Shown here: positions 15,713 to 24,064 of the stretch, in pieces
How the letters are laid out: each line of letters begins with the position of its first letter
Position numbering within the stretch: the stretch's first letter is position 1
Origin: Nonomuraea rubra
GTDB lineage: Bacteria; Actinomycetota; Actinomycetes; Streptosporangiales; Streptosporangiaceae
Assembly (NCBI RefSeq): GCF_014207985.1
Contig: NZ_JACHMI010000001.1
Location: forward strand, 9,717,001 to 9,781,000
Direction of reading: 5' to 3'
DNA length: 64,000 bases
Made by a program: the position numbers and the translations under genes
The notes under the pieces: model-generated
The model's database searches: none
What the model was told of the DNA's origin: nothing
The model's input: the letters and a program-made list of their open reading frames with translations, nothing else

Positions 15713-18700
15713 GTGAGCGTGAGCGAGACTCCCGCCCCCGTGTCGCTCGACGACAAGTACACCGCGCTCGACGGCCGGGTGCTCATCTCCGGCATCCAGG
15801 CCCTGGTCCGCCTGACGCTGGAGCAGCGCCGCCTGGACCAGGCGCGTGGCCTGGACACGCGGGCGTACGTCTCCGGCTACCAGGGCTCGCCGCTGGCCGG
15901 CGTGGACCTGGAGATGGGCCGGGCGAAGCGGTTCCTGGACGAGGCGGGCGTGGTGTTCCAGGCCGGCCTGAACGAGGAGCTGGCGGCCACTGCCGTGGCC
16001 GGTACGCAGCTCCTGGAGCAGGTGCCGGGCAGGCGGCACGACGGCGTGATCGGCTTCTGGTACGGCAAGAACCCCGGCCTCGACCGGGCGGCCGACGCCA
16101 TCAGGCACGCGAACACGGCGGGAACGGCCCCGCTGGGCGGCGCGGTGGCCTGGATCGGCGACGACCCCGGCTGCAAGTCCTCCACGCTGCCCAGCTCGTC
16201 CGAGCCGATGTGCCAGAGCCTGTCCATGCCGCTGCTCGCGCCCGGCTCGGTGGCGGAGATCATCGAGTTCGGGCTGCACGCGGTGGCCATGTCGCGGGCG
16301 AGCGGCCTGTGGGTGGGGCTGAAGATCGTCGCGGACATCGCGGACGCCTCCGCCACCGTGGACCTGGGCCCGCTGCGCGCCGGCGTCCCCGTCCCCGCCG
16401 GCGGCTCCCGGGGGCCCTCGCCGATCCTGCTCGGCCCCGCCGCCCTGGACGCCGAGCACGACATGCTCACCCGCCGCCTCGACCTGGCCCGCGAGTACGC
16501 CCGCGCGCACGGCCTGAACCGCGTCACGGCTGGCGCGCGCAACACGACCCTGGGCGTCCTGGCGTCCGGCGCCACGTACGCCGTGGTCGAGCGGGCGCTG
16601 GAGGACCTGGGCCTGGACGCCGAGGAGGCCGGGCTGCGGCTGATCAGGCTCGGCATGCCGTTCCCCGTCGCGCCCGCCGAGCTGGCCGAGATGACCGCGG
16701 GCCTGGACAGGGTGCTGGTCGTCGAGGACAAGGTGCCGTTCCTGGAGGGGCAGCTCAAGCAGGCCTTGTACGGCGGCGAGCACACCCCGGCCGTCGTGGG
16801 CCGCGAGCTGCTCACCGCCCGCGGCACCCTGGGCGCCGACGACGTGGCCAAGGCCATCGCCACCTGCCTCGGCCTCGAACCGCCCAGGAAGGCGGCCCGG
16901 CGGCGCGGCCTGCTGCCGGTGGTGGCGGCGCGCACCCCGTACTTCTGCTCGGGCTGCCCGCACAACACCTCCACCCGCACCGCCGACGACACGCTGGTCG
17001 GCGTGGGCATCGGCTGCCACGCGATGATCGCGCTGGACGGGCACGGGCGCGGCACCCAGGTCGGCATCACCCAGATGGGCGGCGAGGGCGCCCAGTGGAT
17101 CGGGCTGTCGCCGTTCACCGAGGACCGGCACTTCGTGCAGAACCTGGGCGACGGCACCTTCCACCACTCCGGCTCCCTGGCGATCAGGGCCGCCGTCGCT
17201 GCCGGGGTGTCGATGACGTACAAGCTGCTCTACAACGACGCCGTCGCCATGACCGGCGGCCAGCGCGCCGAGGGCCGCCTGGACGTGCCCGCGCTCACCC
17301 ACGAGCTGGCCGTGGAGGGCGTGCGCCGGATCGTGGTCACCACGCCCGAGCCCGCGACGTACCGCGGGGTGCGGCTGTCGCCCATCACCTCCGTGCGCCA
17401 CCGCGACGACCTCGCCGAGGTCGAGCGGGAGCTGGCGGCGCTCGGCGGCGTGACCGTGCTCATCCACGACGACCGCTGCGCCGCCGAGGAGCGCAGGCTG
17501 CGCAAGCGCGGCAAGGTGCCCGCCGCCACGCGGAAGGTCGTGATCAACGAGCGGGTCTGCGAGGGCTGCGGCGACTGCGGTGATGTCTCGACGTGCCTGT
17601 CCGTCCAGCCGGTCGAGACCGAGTACGGCCGCAAGACCCGCATTCACCAGGCCTCCTGCAACTCCGACGAGAGCTGCCTCAAGGGCGACTGCCCGTCGTT
17701 CCTGCTGGTCGAGCCGGGCACCACGGCACCCAGGACGGCGCCGCTGCCCGTGCGGCCGCCCGAGCCGGTCCCGTGCCACGGCGACGAGGTGCTGGTGAGG
17801 ATGCCCGGCATCGGCGGCACCGGCGTGGTCACCGTCTCGCAGATCCTGCAGATGGCGGCCCACCTCGACGGCCTGCACGCGGCGGGCCTCGAACAGACCG
17901 GCCTGGCACAGAAGGGCGGGCCGGTGGTCAGCGACGTGCGGATCGGCAAGCGGGCGCCGAGCGGGTCCGTACGCGCCTCCCGCGGCAGCGCCGACGTGCT
18001 CATCGGGTTCGACGTGCTCGGGGCCGCGGCCGACACCACCCTGGACGTGGCCTCGCCCGAGCGCACGGTCGCCGTGCTGAACACCTCCGTGGTGCCCACC
18101 GCCGCCATGGTCACCGGGCGGGTGCCCGTACCGGGTCACGCCGCCGCGGTGTCGCGGGTGGAGACGGCCACCCGCGAGCAGATCTGCGTGGACGCGCACG
18201 CGCTGTCCGAGGCTCTGTTCGGCGACCACATGCCGGCGAACCTGCTGCTGCTCGGCGCCGCCTACCAGCACGGCTGCCTGCCCGTCAGCGCCGCCTCGAT
18301 CGAGCGGGCCGTCACCCTCAACAGGGCCTCCGTCGAGCAGAACCTGGCCGCCTTCCACTGGGGCCGCGCCGCCGTCTCCCACCCCGAGGCCGTACGCCGG
18401 GCGCTCCTCGGAGACGCCGAAGAGGAGTCCCAGGCAAGCCTGGACGACGTGATCGCCACCCGGGTGGCCGACCTGACCGGCTACCAGAACGCGACCTACG
18501 CCCGTACCTACGCCGACGACGTGCACCACGTCCGGGCGCTGGCCACCGAACGGGCAGGCGAGGAGGCGGGCACCGCGATCGCCCTCGCCTACGCCCGCGG
18601 GCTGCACAAGCTGATGGCCTACAAGGACGAGTACGAGGTCGCCCGCCTCCACCTCGACCCCGCCGAGCAGGCGCGGCGCGAGCGCGAGTTCGGCGCGGAC

Positions 18701-19057
18701 GCGGTCGTGTCGGTGCTGCTGCACCCGCCGGTGCTGCGCGCGATGGGCATGAAGCGCAAGATCAAGGTCCGCCGCTCGGCCGGAGTGCTGTTCCGCGGGC
18801 TCCGGGCCGCGCGCGTGCTGCGCGGGACCGCGTTCGACGTGTTCGGGCGCGCCGGGGTGCGGCGGGTCGAGCGCGAGCTGATCCCCGAGTACCGCGACCT
18901 CGTACGCACGGCACTCGACCGGCTCACCCCCGGCACCGCCGCCGCCGTCGAGGAGCTCGCGGGCCTGCCGGACCTGATCCGCGGGTACGAGGACATCAAG
19001 CTCGCCCGGGTCACCGAGTTCCGTGAACGCGCCAGGAAGGCCCTGGAAAACCTCTGA
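15713..19057 (+). CDS. Indolepyruvate:ferredoxin oxidoreductase (fused alpha/beta type)
   Basis: 1,114 residues. GTG 15713 is preceded by AGGAGG (15702-15707); another GTG is six bases later. The domain order is pyrimidine-binding and transketolase-like part (SGYQGSPLAGVDLEM), TPP-binding part (GIGCHAMIALDGHGRGTQVG, GDGTFHHSGSLAIRAAV), a Cys-rich Fe-S segment (CEGCGDCGDVSTC, later CNSDESCLKGDCPS), then the gamma-type domain (MPGIGGTGVVTVSQILQM) and a C-terminal DUF6537-type region. The family oxidatively decarboxylates aryl pyruvates from aromatic amino acids to acyl-CoA with ferredoxin. It is followed eleven bases later by an acyl-CoA dehydrogenase, which suggests an amino-acid degradation unit under the divergent Lrp regulator. 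Confidence 0.92.
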   Translation: MSVSETPAPVSLDDKYTALDGRVLISGIQALVRLTLEQRRLDQARGLDTRAYVSGYQGSPLAGVDLEMGRAKRFLDEAGVVFQAGLNEELAATAVAGTQLLEQVPGRRHDGVIGFWYGKNPGLDRAADAIRHANTAGTAPLGGAVAWIGDDPGCKSSTLPSSSEPMCQSLSMPLLAPGSVAEIIEFGLHAVAMSRASGLWVGLKIVADIADASATVDLGPLRAGVPVPAGGSRGPSPILLGPAALDAEHDMLTRRLDLAREYARAHGLNRVTAGARNTTLGVLASGATYAVVERALEDLGLDAEEAGLRLIRLGMPFPVAPAELAEMTAGLDRVLVVEDKVPFLEGQLKQALYGGEHTPAVVGRELLTARGTLGADDVAKAIATCLGLEPPRKAARRRGLLPVVAARTPYFCSGCPHNTSTRTADDTLVGVGIGCHAMIALDGHGRGTQVGITQMGGEGAQWIGLSPFTEDRHFVQNLGDGTFHHSGSLAIRAAVAAGVSMTYKLLYNDAVAMTGGQRAEGRLDVPALTHELAVEGVRRIVVTTPEPATYRGVRLSPITSVRHRDDLAEVERELAALGGVTVLIHDDRCAAEERRLRKRGKVPAATRKVVINERVCEGCGDCGDVSTCLSVQPVETEYGRKTRIHQASCNSDESCLKGDCPSFLLVEPGTTAPRTAPLPVRPPEPVPCHGDEVLVRMPGIGGTGVVTVSQILQMAAHLDGLHAAGLEQTGLAQKGGPVVSDVRIGKRAPSGSVRASRGSADVLIGFDVLGAAADTTLDVASPERTVAVLNTSVVPTAAMVTGRVPVPGHAAAVSRVETATREQICVDAHALSEALFGDHMPANLLLLGAAYQHGCLPVSAASIERAVTLNRASVEQNLAAFHWGRAAVSHPEAVRRALLGDAEEESQASLDDVIATRVADLTGYQNATYARTYADDVHHVRALATERAGEEAGTAIALAYARGLHKLMAYKDEYEVARLHLDPAEQARREREFGADAVVSVLLHPPVLRAMGMKRKIKVRRSAGVLFRGLRAARVLRGTAFDVFGRAGVRRVERELIPEYRDLVRTALDRLTPGTAAAVEELAGLPDLIRGYEDIKLARVTEFRERARKALENL

Positions 19058-19067
19058 GGGAGTGATC

Positions 19068-20207
19068 GTGACAGTCGACCGCCTGCTGCCCGACCAGGAC
19101 GCCAAGGATCTCATCGAGCTGACGAGGGAGATCGCCGACAAGGAGCTGGCGCGCCGGGTGGACGAGCACGAGCGCGCGGAGACGTACCCCGAGGGGCTGT
19201 TCGCCACGCTGGGCTCGGCCGGGCTGCTGGGCCTGGCCTACCCGGAGGAGTACGGCGGTGGCGGGCAGCCGTACGAGGTGTACCTCCAGGTGCTCGAGGA
19301 ACTGGCGATGCGCTGGGCCGCCGTGGCGGTGGCCACCAGCGTGCACACGCTCGCCTGCTTCCCCGTCTTCGCGTACGGCACGCAGGAGCAGCGCGACAGG
19401 TGGCTGCCGGACATGCTGGCCGGCCACCTGATCGGCGGCTACAGCCTCTCGGAGCCCCAGGCCGGCTCCGACGCCGGCGCGCTCGCCTGCAAGGCCGAAC
19501 GGGTCGAGGCCGGCTACCGCATCACCGGCAACAAGGCCTGGATCACGCACGGCGGCATCGCCGACTTCTACGCCCTGTTCGCCCGCACGGGCACCGGCTC
19601 GCGCGGCGTCTCCTGCTTCCTGGCCCCCGGGACGGCCTCCGGCCTCACGTTCGGGCGGCCCGAGGAGAAGATGGGGCTGCACGCGGTGCCGACGACCAGC
19701 GCGCACTGGGACGGCGCCGTCCTGTCGGCCGACCGGCTGATCGGCGAGGAGGGCCAGGGCCTGCAGATCGCCTTCAGCGCCCTCGACTCCGGCCGCCTCG
19801 GCATCGCCGCCTGCGCCACCGGCCTCGCGCAGGCTGCCCTGGACGAGGCCGTCTCCTATGCGAAGGAGCGGCAGACGTTCGGGAAGAAGATCATCGATCA
19901 TCAGGGGGTGGGGTTTCTGCTCGCTGATATGGCGGCGGCGGTGGACAGTGCGCGGGCTACGTACCTGGATGCTGCTCGGCGGAGGGATGCGGGGTTGGGT
20001 TACAGCCGGCAGGCGAGTGTCGCGAAGTTGGTGGCTACGGATGCTGCCATGAAGGTGACTACGGATGCTGTGCAGGTGCTGGGGGGGTATGGGTATACGC
20101 GGGAGTTTCGGGTGGAGCGGTATATGCGCGAGGCGAAGATCATGCAGATCTTCGAGGGGACGAACCAGATCCAGCGGCTGGTGATCAGCCGTCACCTCGC
20201 CAAGTAG
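19068..20207 (+). CDS. Acyl-CoA dehydrogenase
   Basis: 379 residues. GTG 19068 follows GAGGGAG by six bases. FAD/substrate motifs are YSLSEPQAGSDA, then ITGNKAWITHGG. The C-terminal helix bundle ends with YTREFRVERYMREAKIMQIF and EGTNQIQR, where Glu363 is the likely catalytic base. It oxidises acyl-CoA to enoyl-CoA with electron-transfer flavoprotein, probably acting on the acyl-CoA made by the oxidoreductase upstream. From about 19857 codon choice shifts to T-ending codons (GCT, GAT, GGT), unlike the first 790 bases. A 32-bp stretch near the end is repeated at 22272-22303. Confidence 0.93.
   Translation: MTVDRLLPDQDAKDLIELTREIADKELARRVDEHERAETYPEGLFATLGSAGLLGLAYPEEYGGGGQPYEVYLQVLEELAMRWAAVAVATSVHTLACFPVFAYGTQEQRDRWLPDMLAGHLIGGYSLSEPQAGSDAGALACKAERVEAGYRITGNKAWITHGGIADFYALFARTGTGSRGVSCFLAPGTASGLTFGRPEEKMGLHAVPTTSAHWDGAVLSADRLIGEEGQGLQIAFSALDSGRLGIAACATGLAQAALDEAVSYAKERQTFGKKIIDHQGVGFLLADMAAAVDSARATYLDAARRRDAGLGYSRQASVAKLVATDAAMKVTTDAVQVLGGYGYTREFRVERYMREAKIMQIFEGTNQIQRLVISRHLAK
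20137..20168. repeat. 32-bp direct repeat, copy 1 (inside acyl-CoA dehydrogenase 3' end)
   Basis: It begins AGATCATGCAGATCTTCGAG and ends ACGAACCAG. Copy 2 is at 22272-22303 with one difference (GGG versus GGC). The pair brackets the toxin-antitoxin and macrodomain region. Confidence 0.85.
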
Positions 20208-20225
20208 CGTCTGACCATACGAAAA

Positions 20226-20254
20226 CCCCGCTTGCCTGTGCCTGGTGGGCGGGG
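20226..20254. terminator. Stem-loop after the acyl-CoA dehydrogenase
   Basis: CCCCGC (20226-20231) pairs with GCGGGG (20249-20254) around a 17-base loop that can itself pair briefly. It lies 19 bases after the dehydrogenase stop, closing the oxidoreductase-dehydrogenase operon. Confidence 0.6.
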
Positions 20255-20392
20255 TGTCTCCAGGCTGGATTGATCACTGTTCCGTCCCTTCTCTGTGAGT
20301 GACCTGAATCCCAGCGCTTCCTCCCGCTCGGCCAGGCGCTCGTCGGAAGTGACCTGGCGTTTGCAGTCACCACCTGGAGGTAAAGGGTTCCC

Positions 20393-20398
20393 TATACT
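20393..20398 (+). promoter_or_regulatory. -10 element (TATACT) for the toxin-antitoxin operon, leaderless
   Basis: TATACT is a near-consensus -10. Only six bases separate it from the GTG start at 20405, so the mRNA would begin at or next to the start codon (leaderless). AGGG-TT-CCCT just before it (20384-20393) is a small palindrome that could be the antitoxin's operator. No good -35 is seen at 17 bp. Confidence 0.6.
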
Positions 20399-20404
20399 TG
20401 AGGC

Positions 20405-20794
20405 GTGCAGGACGAGTGGAGCATCTATGTCACCGACGAGGTTGACGCCTGGATCAGCGACCTTGACCCAGAATCGCATCGGCTCGTCATCGATGCGCTC
20501 GATCGGCTTGCGGAGAACGGTCCTGCGCTGGGCAGGCCACTCGTGGGCAAGGTGAACGGCTCGCGTATCGCCAACCTGAAAGAACTGCGCCCCCGGTCCA
20601 CCCGACGTAGCGCACTTCGACTGCTGTTCGTCTTCGACCCCAGACGGGACGCCATCGTCCTCGTCGCCGCAGACAAGATCGAGGCGAGCCCTCGAGACCC
20701 TAACCGCTGGTATGAGGAGGCCATACCGCACGCGGAGGGGCTGTACGAAACTTACCTGAAGGAGCGCGCAGAAGCGGAGGGGCAGAACCAATGA
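20405..20794 (+). CDS. RelE/HigB-type toxin (phage Gp49-like family)
   Basis: 129 residues. The fold signature of HigB/DUF891 toxins is visible: WSIYVTDEVDAWISDLDPES near the start, LGRPLVGKVNGSRIANLKEL, then RSALRLLFVFDPRRDAIVLV and the conserved end ADKIEASPRDPNRWYEEAI. Such toxins cleave mRNA on the ribosome. The gene precedes its antitoxin (higB-higA order) and overlaps it by ATGA. Codon use is less GC-extreme than neighbours, consistent with acquisition. GTG start with no leader. Confidence 0.85.
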   Translation: MQDEWSIYVTDEVDAWISDLDPESHRLVIDALDRLAENGPALGRPLVGKVNGSRIANLKELRPRSTRRSALRLLFVFDPRRDAIVLVAADKIEASPRDPNRWYEEAIPHAEGLYETYLKERAEAEGQNQ

Positions 20795-21180
20795 CGACAT
20801 TCAAGAAGTGGGACCGCACCAAGCATGTTGAGCAGGCCGGAGGGGAGGAAGCCCTTGCCGAGACCCGCCGCATGGTCGACGATTTCATCGATGCCTGGCA
20901 GCTTGCCCAGCGCCGCAAGAGCGCCGCTCTGACGCAGAACGAGGTGGCTGCCTTGATGGGCGTGACGAAGGCGCGTGTCTCTCAGATCGAACGTGGTGAA
21001 GTCTCGTCGGTGGATGTGATTGCCCGTTATGTGGAGGCCATCGGCGGGCATCTCGAGCTCACTGCCAGCTTCCCTGGTGGCACTTACCGGCTACACTCCG
21101 GCGGGATGAGAAAGATGTGTAAGCGCCACTTCAAGTTCCAGGGCTCACGTCCTAAGCCGCGCACCACTGACGCCCGGTAG
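20791..21180 (+). CDS. XRE-family antitoxin (HigA-type)
   Basis: 129 residues. The ATG overlaps the toxin's stop. The helix-turn-helix lies near residues 45-75: ALTQNEVAALMGVTKARVSQ followed by IERGEVSSVDVIARYVEAI. It neutralises the toxin and represses the operon in this family. The last 24 residues (MRKMCKRHFKFQGSRPKPRT...) are basic and unlike the family; the frame may have lost its original stop and run into flanking DNA. Confidence 0.83.
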   Translation: MTTFKKWDRTKHVEQAGGEEALAETRRMVDDFIDAWQLAQRRKSAALTQNEVAALMGVTKARVSQIERGEVSSVDVIARYVEAIGGHLELTASFPGGTYRLHSGGMRKMCKRHFKFQGSRPKPRTTDAR

Positions 21181-21438
21181 CCAGTCCAGCGAAGAACCGG
21201 CCGGCCGGCACGGCCATGTCCAGCCTTGGTGCGGCGGGGCGCTCTCGTCATGGGCCACCCACATGTCCAATCCCATCTGAAATGCAAACGCCCCGCGACC
21301 CTTTGACAAAGGCCAGCAAGACCGCCCGGCTAATGGCCCACAGCACCACATTGGCGATCAAGCAGGACCGCGAATGGCCATCAACGCCGGTGACCACCCC
21401 TCGGACAGAAACGGCATCTCTCACCAATGTCCTGGGAC
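21181..21438. other. Intergenic or decayed DNA, nothing recognised
   Basis: 258 bases after the antitoxin and before the macrodomain pseudogene. Short overlapping frames exist on both strands but none gives a recognisable or compositionally convincing protein. Base composition is lower in GC than the surrounding genome. It is probably degraded accessory DNA. Confidence 0.5.
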
Positions 21439-21941
21439 TCACGCGTTTTCAGGTCTCAGGACCCGTGCGCCAGATCCGGCTCGGGAGGCGAATGGCTTGA
21501 GGACAAGCGGTTCGATCCGCTCCCAAGAGCCGCCCGCGAGACCAGCGCCGATCCGTAGCATGTGGACGCTCGCGTGGAGGTTCAGAGCTTCGTCGCCCAG
21601 AGTGGACAGGCAGCGATCCAGGGCGTCGTAGCGGATGGGCGGGCTGTCCTTGATTGGCGGATGCCGTGCTGGCCGATCATGTTCGCGACCCATAGCTGAG
21701 GCTCGACCTGCACCAGCCGGATCGCACCCAGCTGGAAGTCGTCACCAGAGCGGCGCCAGGCTCGGTAGTCGGCTTCCGGCTGTGGCCAGCGCCGGGAGAG
21801 GACAAGGACGAAGCCCTTGCCCCAGCCTCCGATGTTGTTGCACACGTGGCAGATGACCTTTGACCCCTGGCCGTGGGGATGGGTCGCGTCGCCGGTCACA
21901 TAAGAGATCACGGTGTGGAAGGTACGCGGGCGCCCCGACAT
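21439..21941 (-). pseudogene. Macrodomain (ADP-ribose-binding) protein gene, frameshifted
   Basis: The first frame (from ATG 21941) gives VTGDATHPHGQGSKVICHVC, NNIGGWGKGFVLVLSRRWPQ, PEADYRAWRRSG and LWVANMIGQHGIR, a clear macrodomain N-terminal and central part. After GIR the frame derails; the continuation (PPIRYDALDRCLSTLGDEAL, VHMLRIGAGLAGGSWERIEP) is in the next frame down to 21439. A single missing base near 21656 explains the break. Macrodomains of this class bind or hydrolyse ADP-ribose derivatives. It lies next to a toxin-antitoxin pair, as seen for DarTG-like contexts, but no DarT is present. A sequencing error cannot be excluded. Confidence 0.8.
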
Positions 21942-22271
21942 TCGTTTCCCGCGATCATCAGCTGAACCTTCTGCGGATCCATGACGCAGTTCTATGCGCC
22001 CCGATGTGATCTTCCGTGGGTGCGGGGGCCCGCGGACTTTGAACCGTGCGATGGGTTTGATGGTGGTGCGGGCGACCTCTGGTGGGTCACGCGGACCCTC
22101 CCTTCCAGGTAGGCACGTCCATTGCTCAAGAAAATTCCACGTGCCCGGGACGCCTCATTCATGGCGACCGCCAGTGCCCTTCTGATCTCCTCCGGCGAGC
22201 GAGATCGGTTCACTACTCCAAAATCCGCGAGCGCCCTCTCGGCACGTTGACATGCCTGGGCCAGGGGTCAG
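21942..22271. other. Decayed accessory DNA before the 32-bp repeat
   Basis: 330 bases without a convincing gene. A minus-strand frame (21992-22213, beginning MNRSRSPEEIRRALAVAMNE) could be a short remnant but matches nothing I know. The last 30 bases (ACATGC...GGGCCA...) loosely resemble the dehydrogenase sequence just upstream of repeat copy 1, suggesting that a decayed dehydrogenase end starts here. Confidence 0.45.
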
Positions 22272-22303
22272 AGATCATGCAGATCTTCGAGGGCACGAAC
22301 CAG
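22272..22303. repeat. 32-bp direct repeat, copy 2 (dehydrogenase-derived)
   Basis: 31 of 32 bases match 20137-20168. Read on the plus strand it encodes IMQIFEGTNQ, the active-site end of acyl-CoA dehydrogenases, but flanking sequence is only weakly similar. It marks the right border of the 2.1-kb accessory segment. Confidence 0.85.
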
Positions 22304-22320
22304 CTTCGGCCCGGGTCGCA

Positions 22321-22839
22321 TCAGGGCCTCGCGATGTTGTACTGGATGGTGTACTGCCGCGCTCCACAGCAGCCAGGGTGGCTCGGGTTGGGAGTGCGGA
22401 TCCAGAGCTGGCCGAGGTTTCTGCCGCTGATGACTCTGATCGTTCTCATGACCGAATAGGCCTTGGATCCGCCGTCGCAGATCTTGCCGTATCTGCCCCG
22501 CTGGGCTTCCCAGTCGTTCGCGTTCGCGAAGTAGAGGTCCGGGAAGATGCATTTGCCCCTGGGGAAGCCGTTCTCGCGGATCACTATGGACCGGAGCTGC
22601 GCGGATCTGGGGGACTTGTACGCCCAGGTGGTGGTCACCTTGATCGGGTACTTGCGGCCGACATGGTCCTTGATCGTGACATAGGTGTTCACGGACTGGA
22701 CCGGCCGGATTCGCTTGACGTAGCTGATTTTCTGGTCGGGCGCGGCGTGTGCGGCGGGCGCCATGAGCAGGCCGGCTCCGAGGGTGGCGGTGAGAGCCGC
22801 TCCGATCGCGGGAATCCGGAGTCGCGTGAGGGGTCGCAC
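22321..22839 (-). CDS. Secreted protein of unknown function
   Basis: 172 residues. GTG 22839 is chosen because AAGGAG lies six bases upstream and it gives a compact signal peptide (RPLTRLRIPAIGAALTATLG ... APAAHA). The mature part has SYVKRIRPVQSVNTYVTIKD, a middle rich in Arg and aromatic residues and three Cys (KCIFPD, KICDGG, CC near the end), suggesting a small beta-rich exported protein. No family is recognised. It lies 18 bases from the dehydrogenase-derived repeat. Confidence 0.7.
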   Translation of the reverse strand: MRPLTRLRIPAIGAALTATLGAGLLMAPAAHAAPDQKISYVKRIRPVQSVNTYVTIKDHVGRKYPIKVTTTWAYKSPRSAQLRSIVIRENGFPRGKCIFPDLYFANANDWEAQRGRYGKICDGGSKAYSVMRTIRVISGRNLGQLWIRTPNPSHPGCCGARQYTIQYNIARP

Positions 22840-23106
22840 TTGGTTCTCCTTCACCATGCAAGGCGTTCCTGGACGGGCAATCAGCCGACCGGTCAGGCCG
22901 AGAATCTCTTCCAGGCGGTTCTCGAGTTTGCGCGACCAGACTTTATACAATCTCGGAATATTCGGGGAATATGGCTGACATACGGACGCTTCTGCGGTCG
23001 ATGTGCGTGACTGTTGATTATTTCCATGCTTACGGAAAGCTTCCCTGTGCTGGGAGTGGAGTTCCGTGACGGTGCCGGGTTGGGTGGACAGCAGGGTCTG
23101 GGCCGG

Positions 23107-23898
23107 TCAGGCGTCGCTTGGGCCGATGATCGAGGGCTTGTCGGTGTTCCAGGTGAGGTGGACGTTCGCGGGCTCGCCGCCGGCGAACAGGATGCTGAGG
23201 TTGGCCTCGTAGACGCCGTCCTCGAGGCGGAGCGCCGGTGTCCAGATGTCGCGGTTGTCCACCTCGCTCGCGGGAGCGGTGTCGTAGTTCCAGGTGCGGG
23301 TCTGGCGGCCCGCTGGGGTTCTGCGCACGATGTCGAGGGAGATCGAGGCGATCCTCATGTCACGGAACGGTGGCCGCTTCATGTGCTCGTCCTTCGGCGT
23401 GAGGAACTGTGCCCAGACCACTCCGCATTTGGGGTGTGGATTGTGGACGAGGGTGAAATTTCCGATTATCCCCCAGCTTCTGGCGATATCGGAGCTGGCG
23501 GAGATCTGATGGGTGCCGTTGAGGTATCGGCAGCCGTGGGCGATGGGGTCGATGCCGTCGCCCGGCCTGCCCAGCACCACGGCCCAGGCGGACAGCGCGG
23601 TCAGGGCAGCGAAGGTGCCGCAGGCCAGGACGATGCGGGGTCTGGTGCGTTCGATGCCCTTCAGGACCGGCCAGAGGCCGACGATCACCATCCCGATCAG
23701 GGTCCAGGCGATGACGACCCAGGTCAGGGCGGGGCCGTACGCGTCGAGGCCGAGGCCGGCGAGGCCGAAGCTGCTCACCAGGCCCAGTACGGCGGCGAGT
23801 ATGGTGCCGATCGTCGCCCGGACCGCGCCGCTGTTACGCTTTTTCCCGCCGCCGTTCCCCGGTGTTCTCTGCTCTTGGATCGCGCTGCCGCCCGCCAT
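23107..23898 (-). CDS. Membrane-anchored protein of unknown function (DUF2690-like outer domain)
   Basis: 263 residues. The ATG at 23898 has AAAGGGG seven bases upstream. Three hydrophobic segments (about residues 30-50, 55-78, 90-110) follow a basic N-terminus. The extracellular part has GCRYLNGTHQISASSDIARS, WGIIGNFTLVHNPHPKCGVV and WAQFL. The two Cys and the ...CG.VWAQ.. pattern recall DUF2690 domains of actinobacterial surface proteins, but similarity is weak. Function unknown. Confidence 0.6.
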   Translation of the reverse strand: MAGGSAIQEQRTPGNGGGKKRNSGAVRATIGTILAAVLGLVSSFGLAGLGLDAYGPALTWVVIAWTLIGMVIVGLWPVLKGIERTRPRIVLACGTFAALTALSAWAVVLGRPGDGIDPIAHGCRYLNGTHQISASSDIARSWGIIGNFTLVHNPHPKCGVVWAQFLTPKDEHMKRPPFRDMRIASISLDIVRRTPAGRQTRTWNYDTAPASEVDNRDIWTPALRLEDGVYEANLSILFAGGEPANVHLTWNTDKPSIIGPSDA

Positions 23899-24064
23899 TG
23901 TCTACCCCTTTCCCCCGCAGCTCAGCCAAGGCAAGGATTCCACAGGTACGACGACACGGGAAATCGTTTTTGCTGATGCTGATATGAGAAAAGAATATGA
24001 TTATGCGGTATTTGTCGGGCGAATCGCCGGAATATGTCCGCCGAGTTTGGGGGACGCCGGTGGT

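Noticed and set aside
15650-19207. A 1,185-codon open frame antisense to the indolepyruvate oxidoreductase gene
   Set aside because: It is the mirror of a very high-GC gene (few stops arise on the opposite strand); its protein is low-complexity Gly/Arg/His-rich with no domains, while the plus strand encodes a clear enzyme.
20405-21941. DarTG-type toxin-antitoxin system (macrodomain antitoxin)
   Set aside because: The macrodomain gene is on the opposite strand, frameshifted, and no DarT-like ADP-ribosyltransferase is present; the intact pair here is HigBA-like.
20208-22303. Integrated mobile element with attachment sites
   Set aside because: The 32-bp repeat looks att-like, but there is no integrase, transposase or inverted terminal repeat, and the site is not a tRNA; recombination at the dehydrogenase gene is the safer reading.
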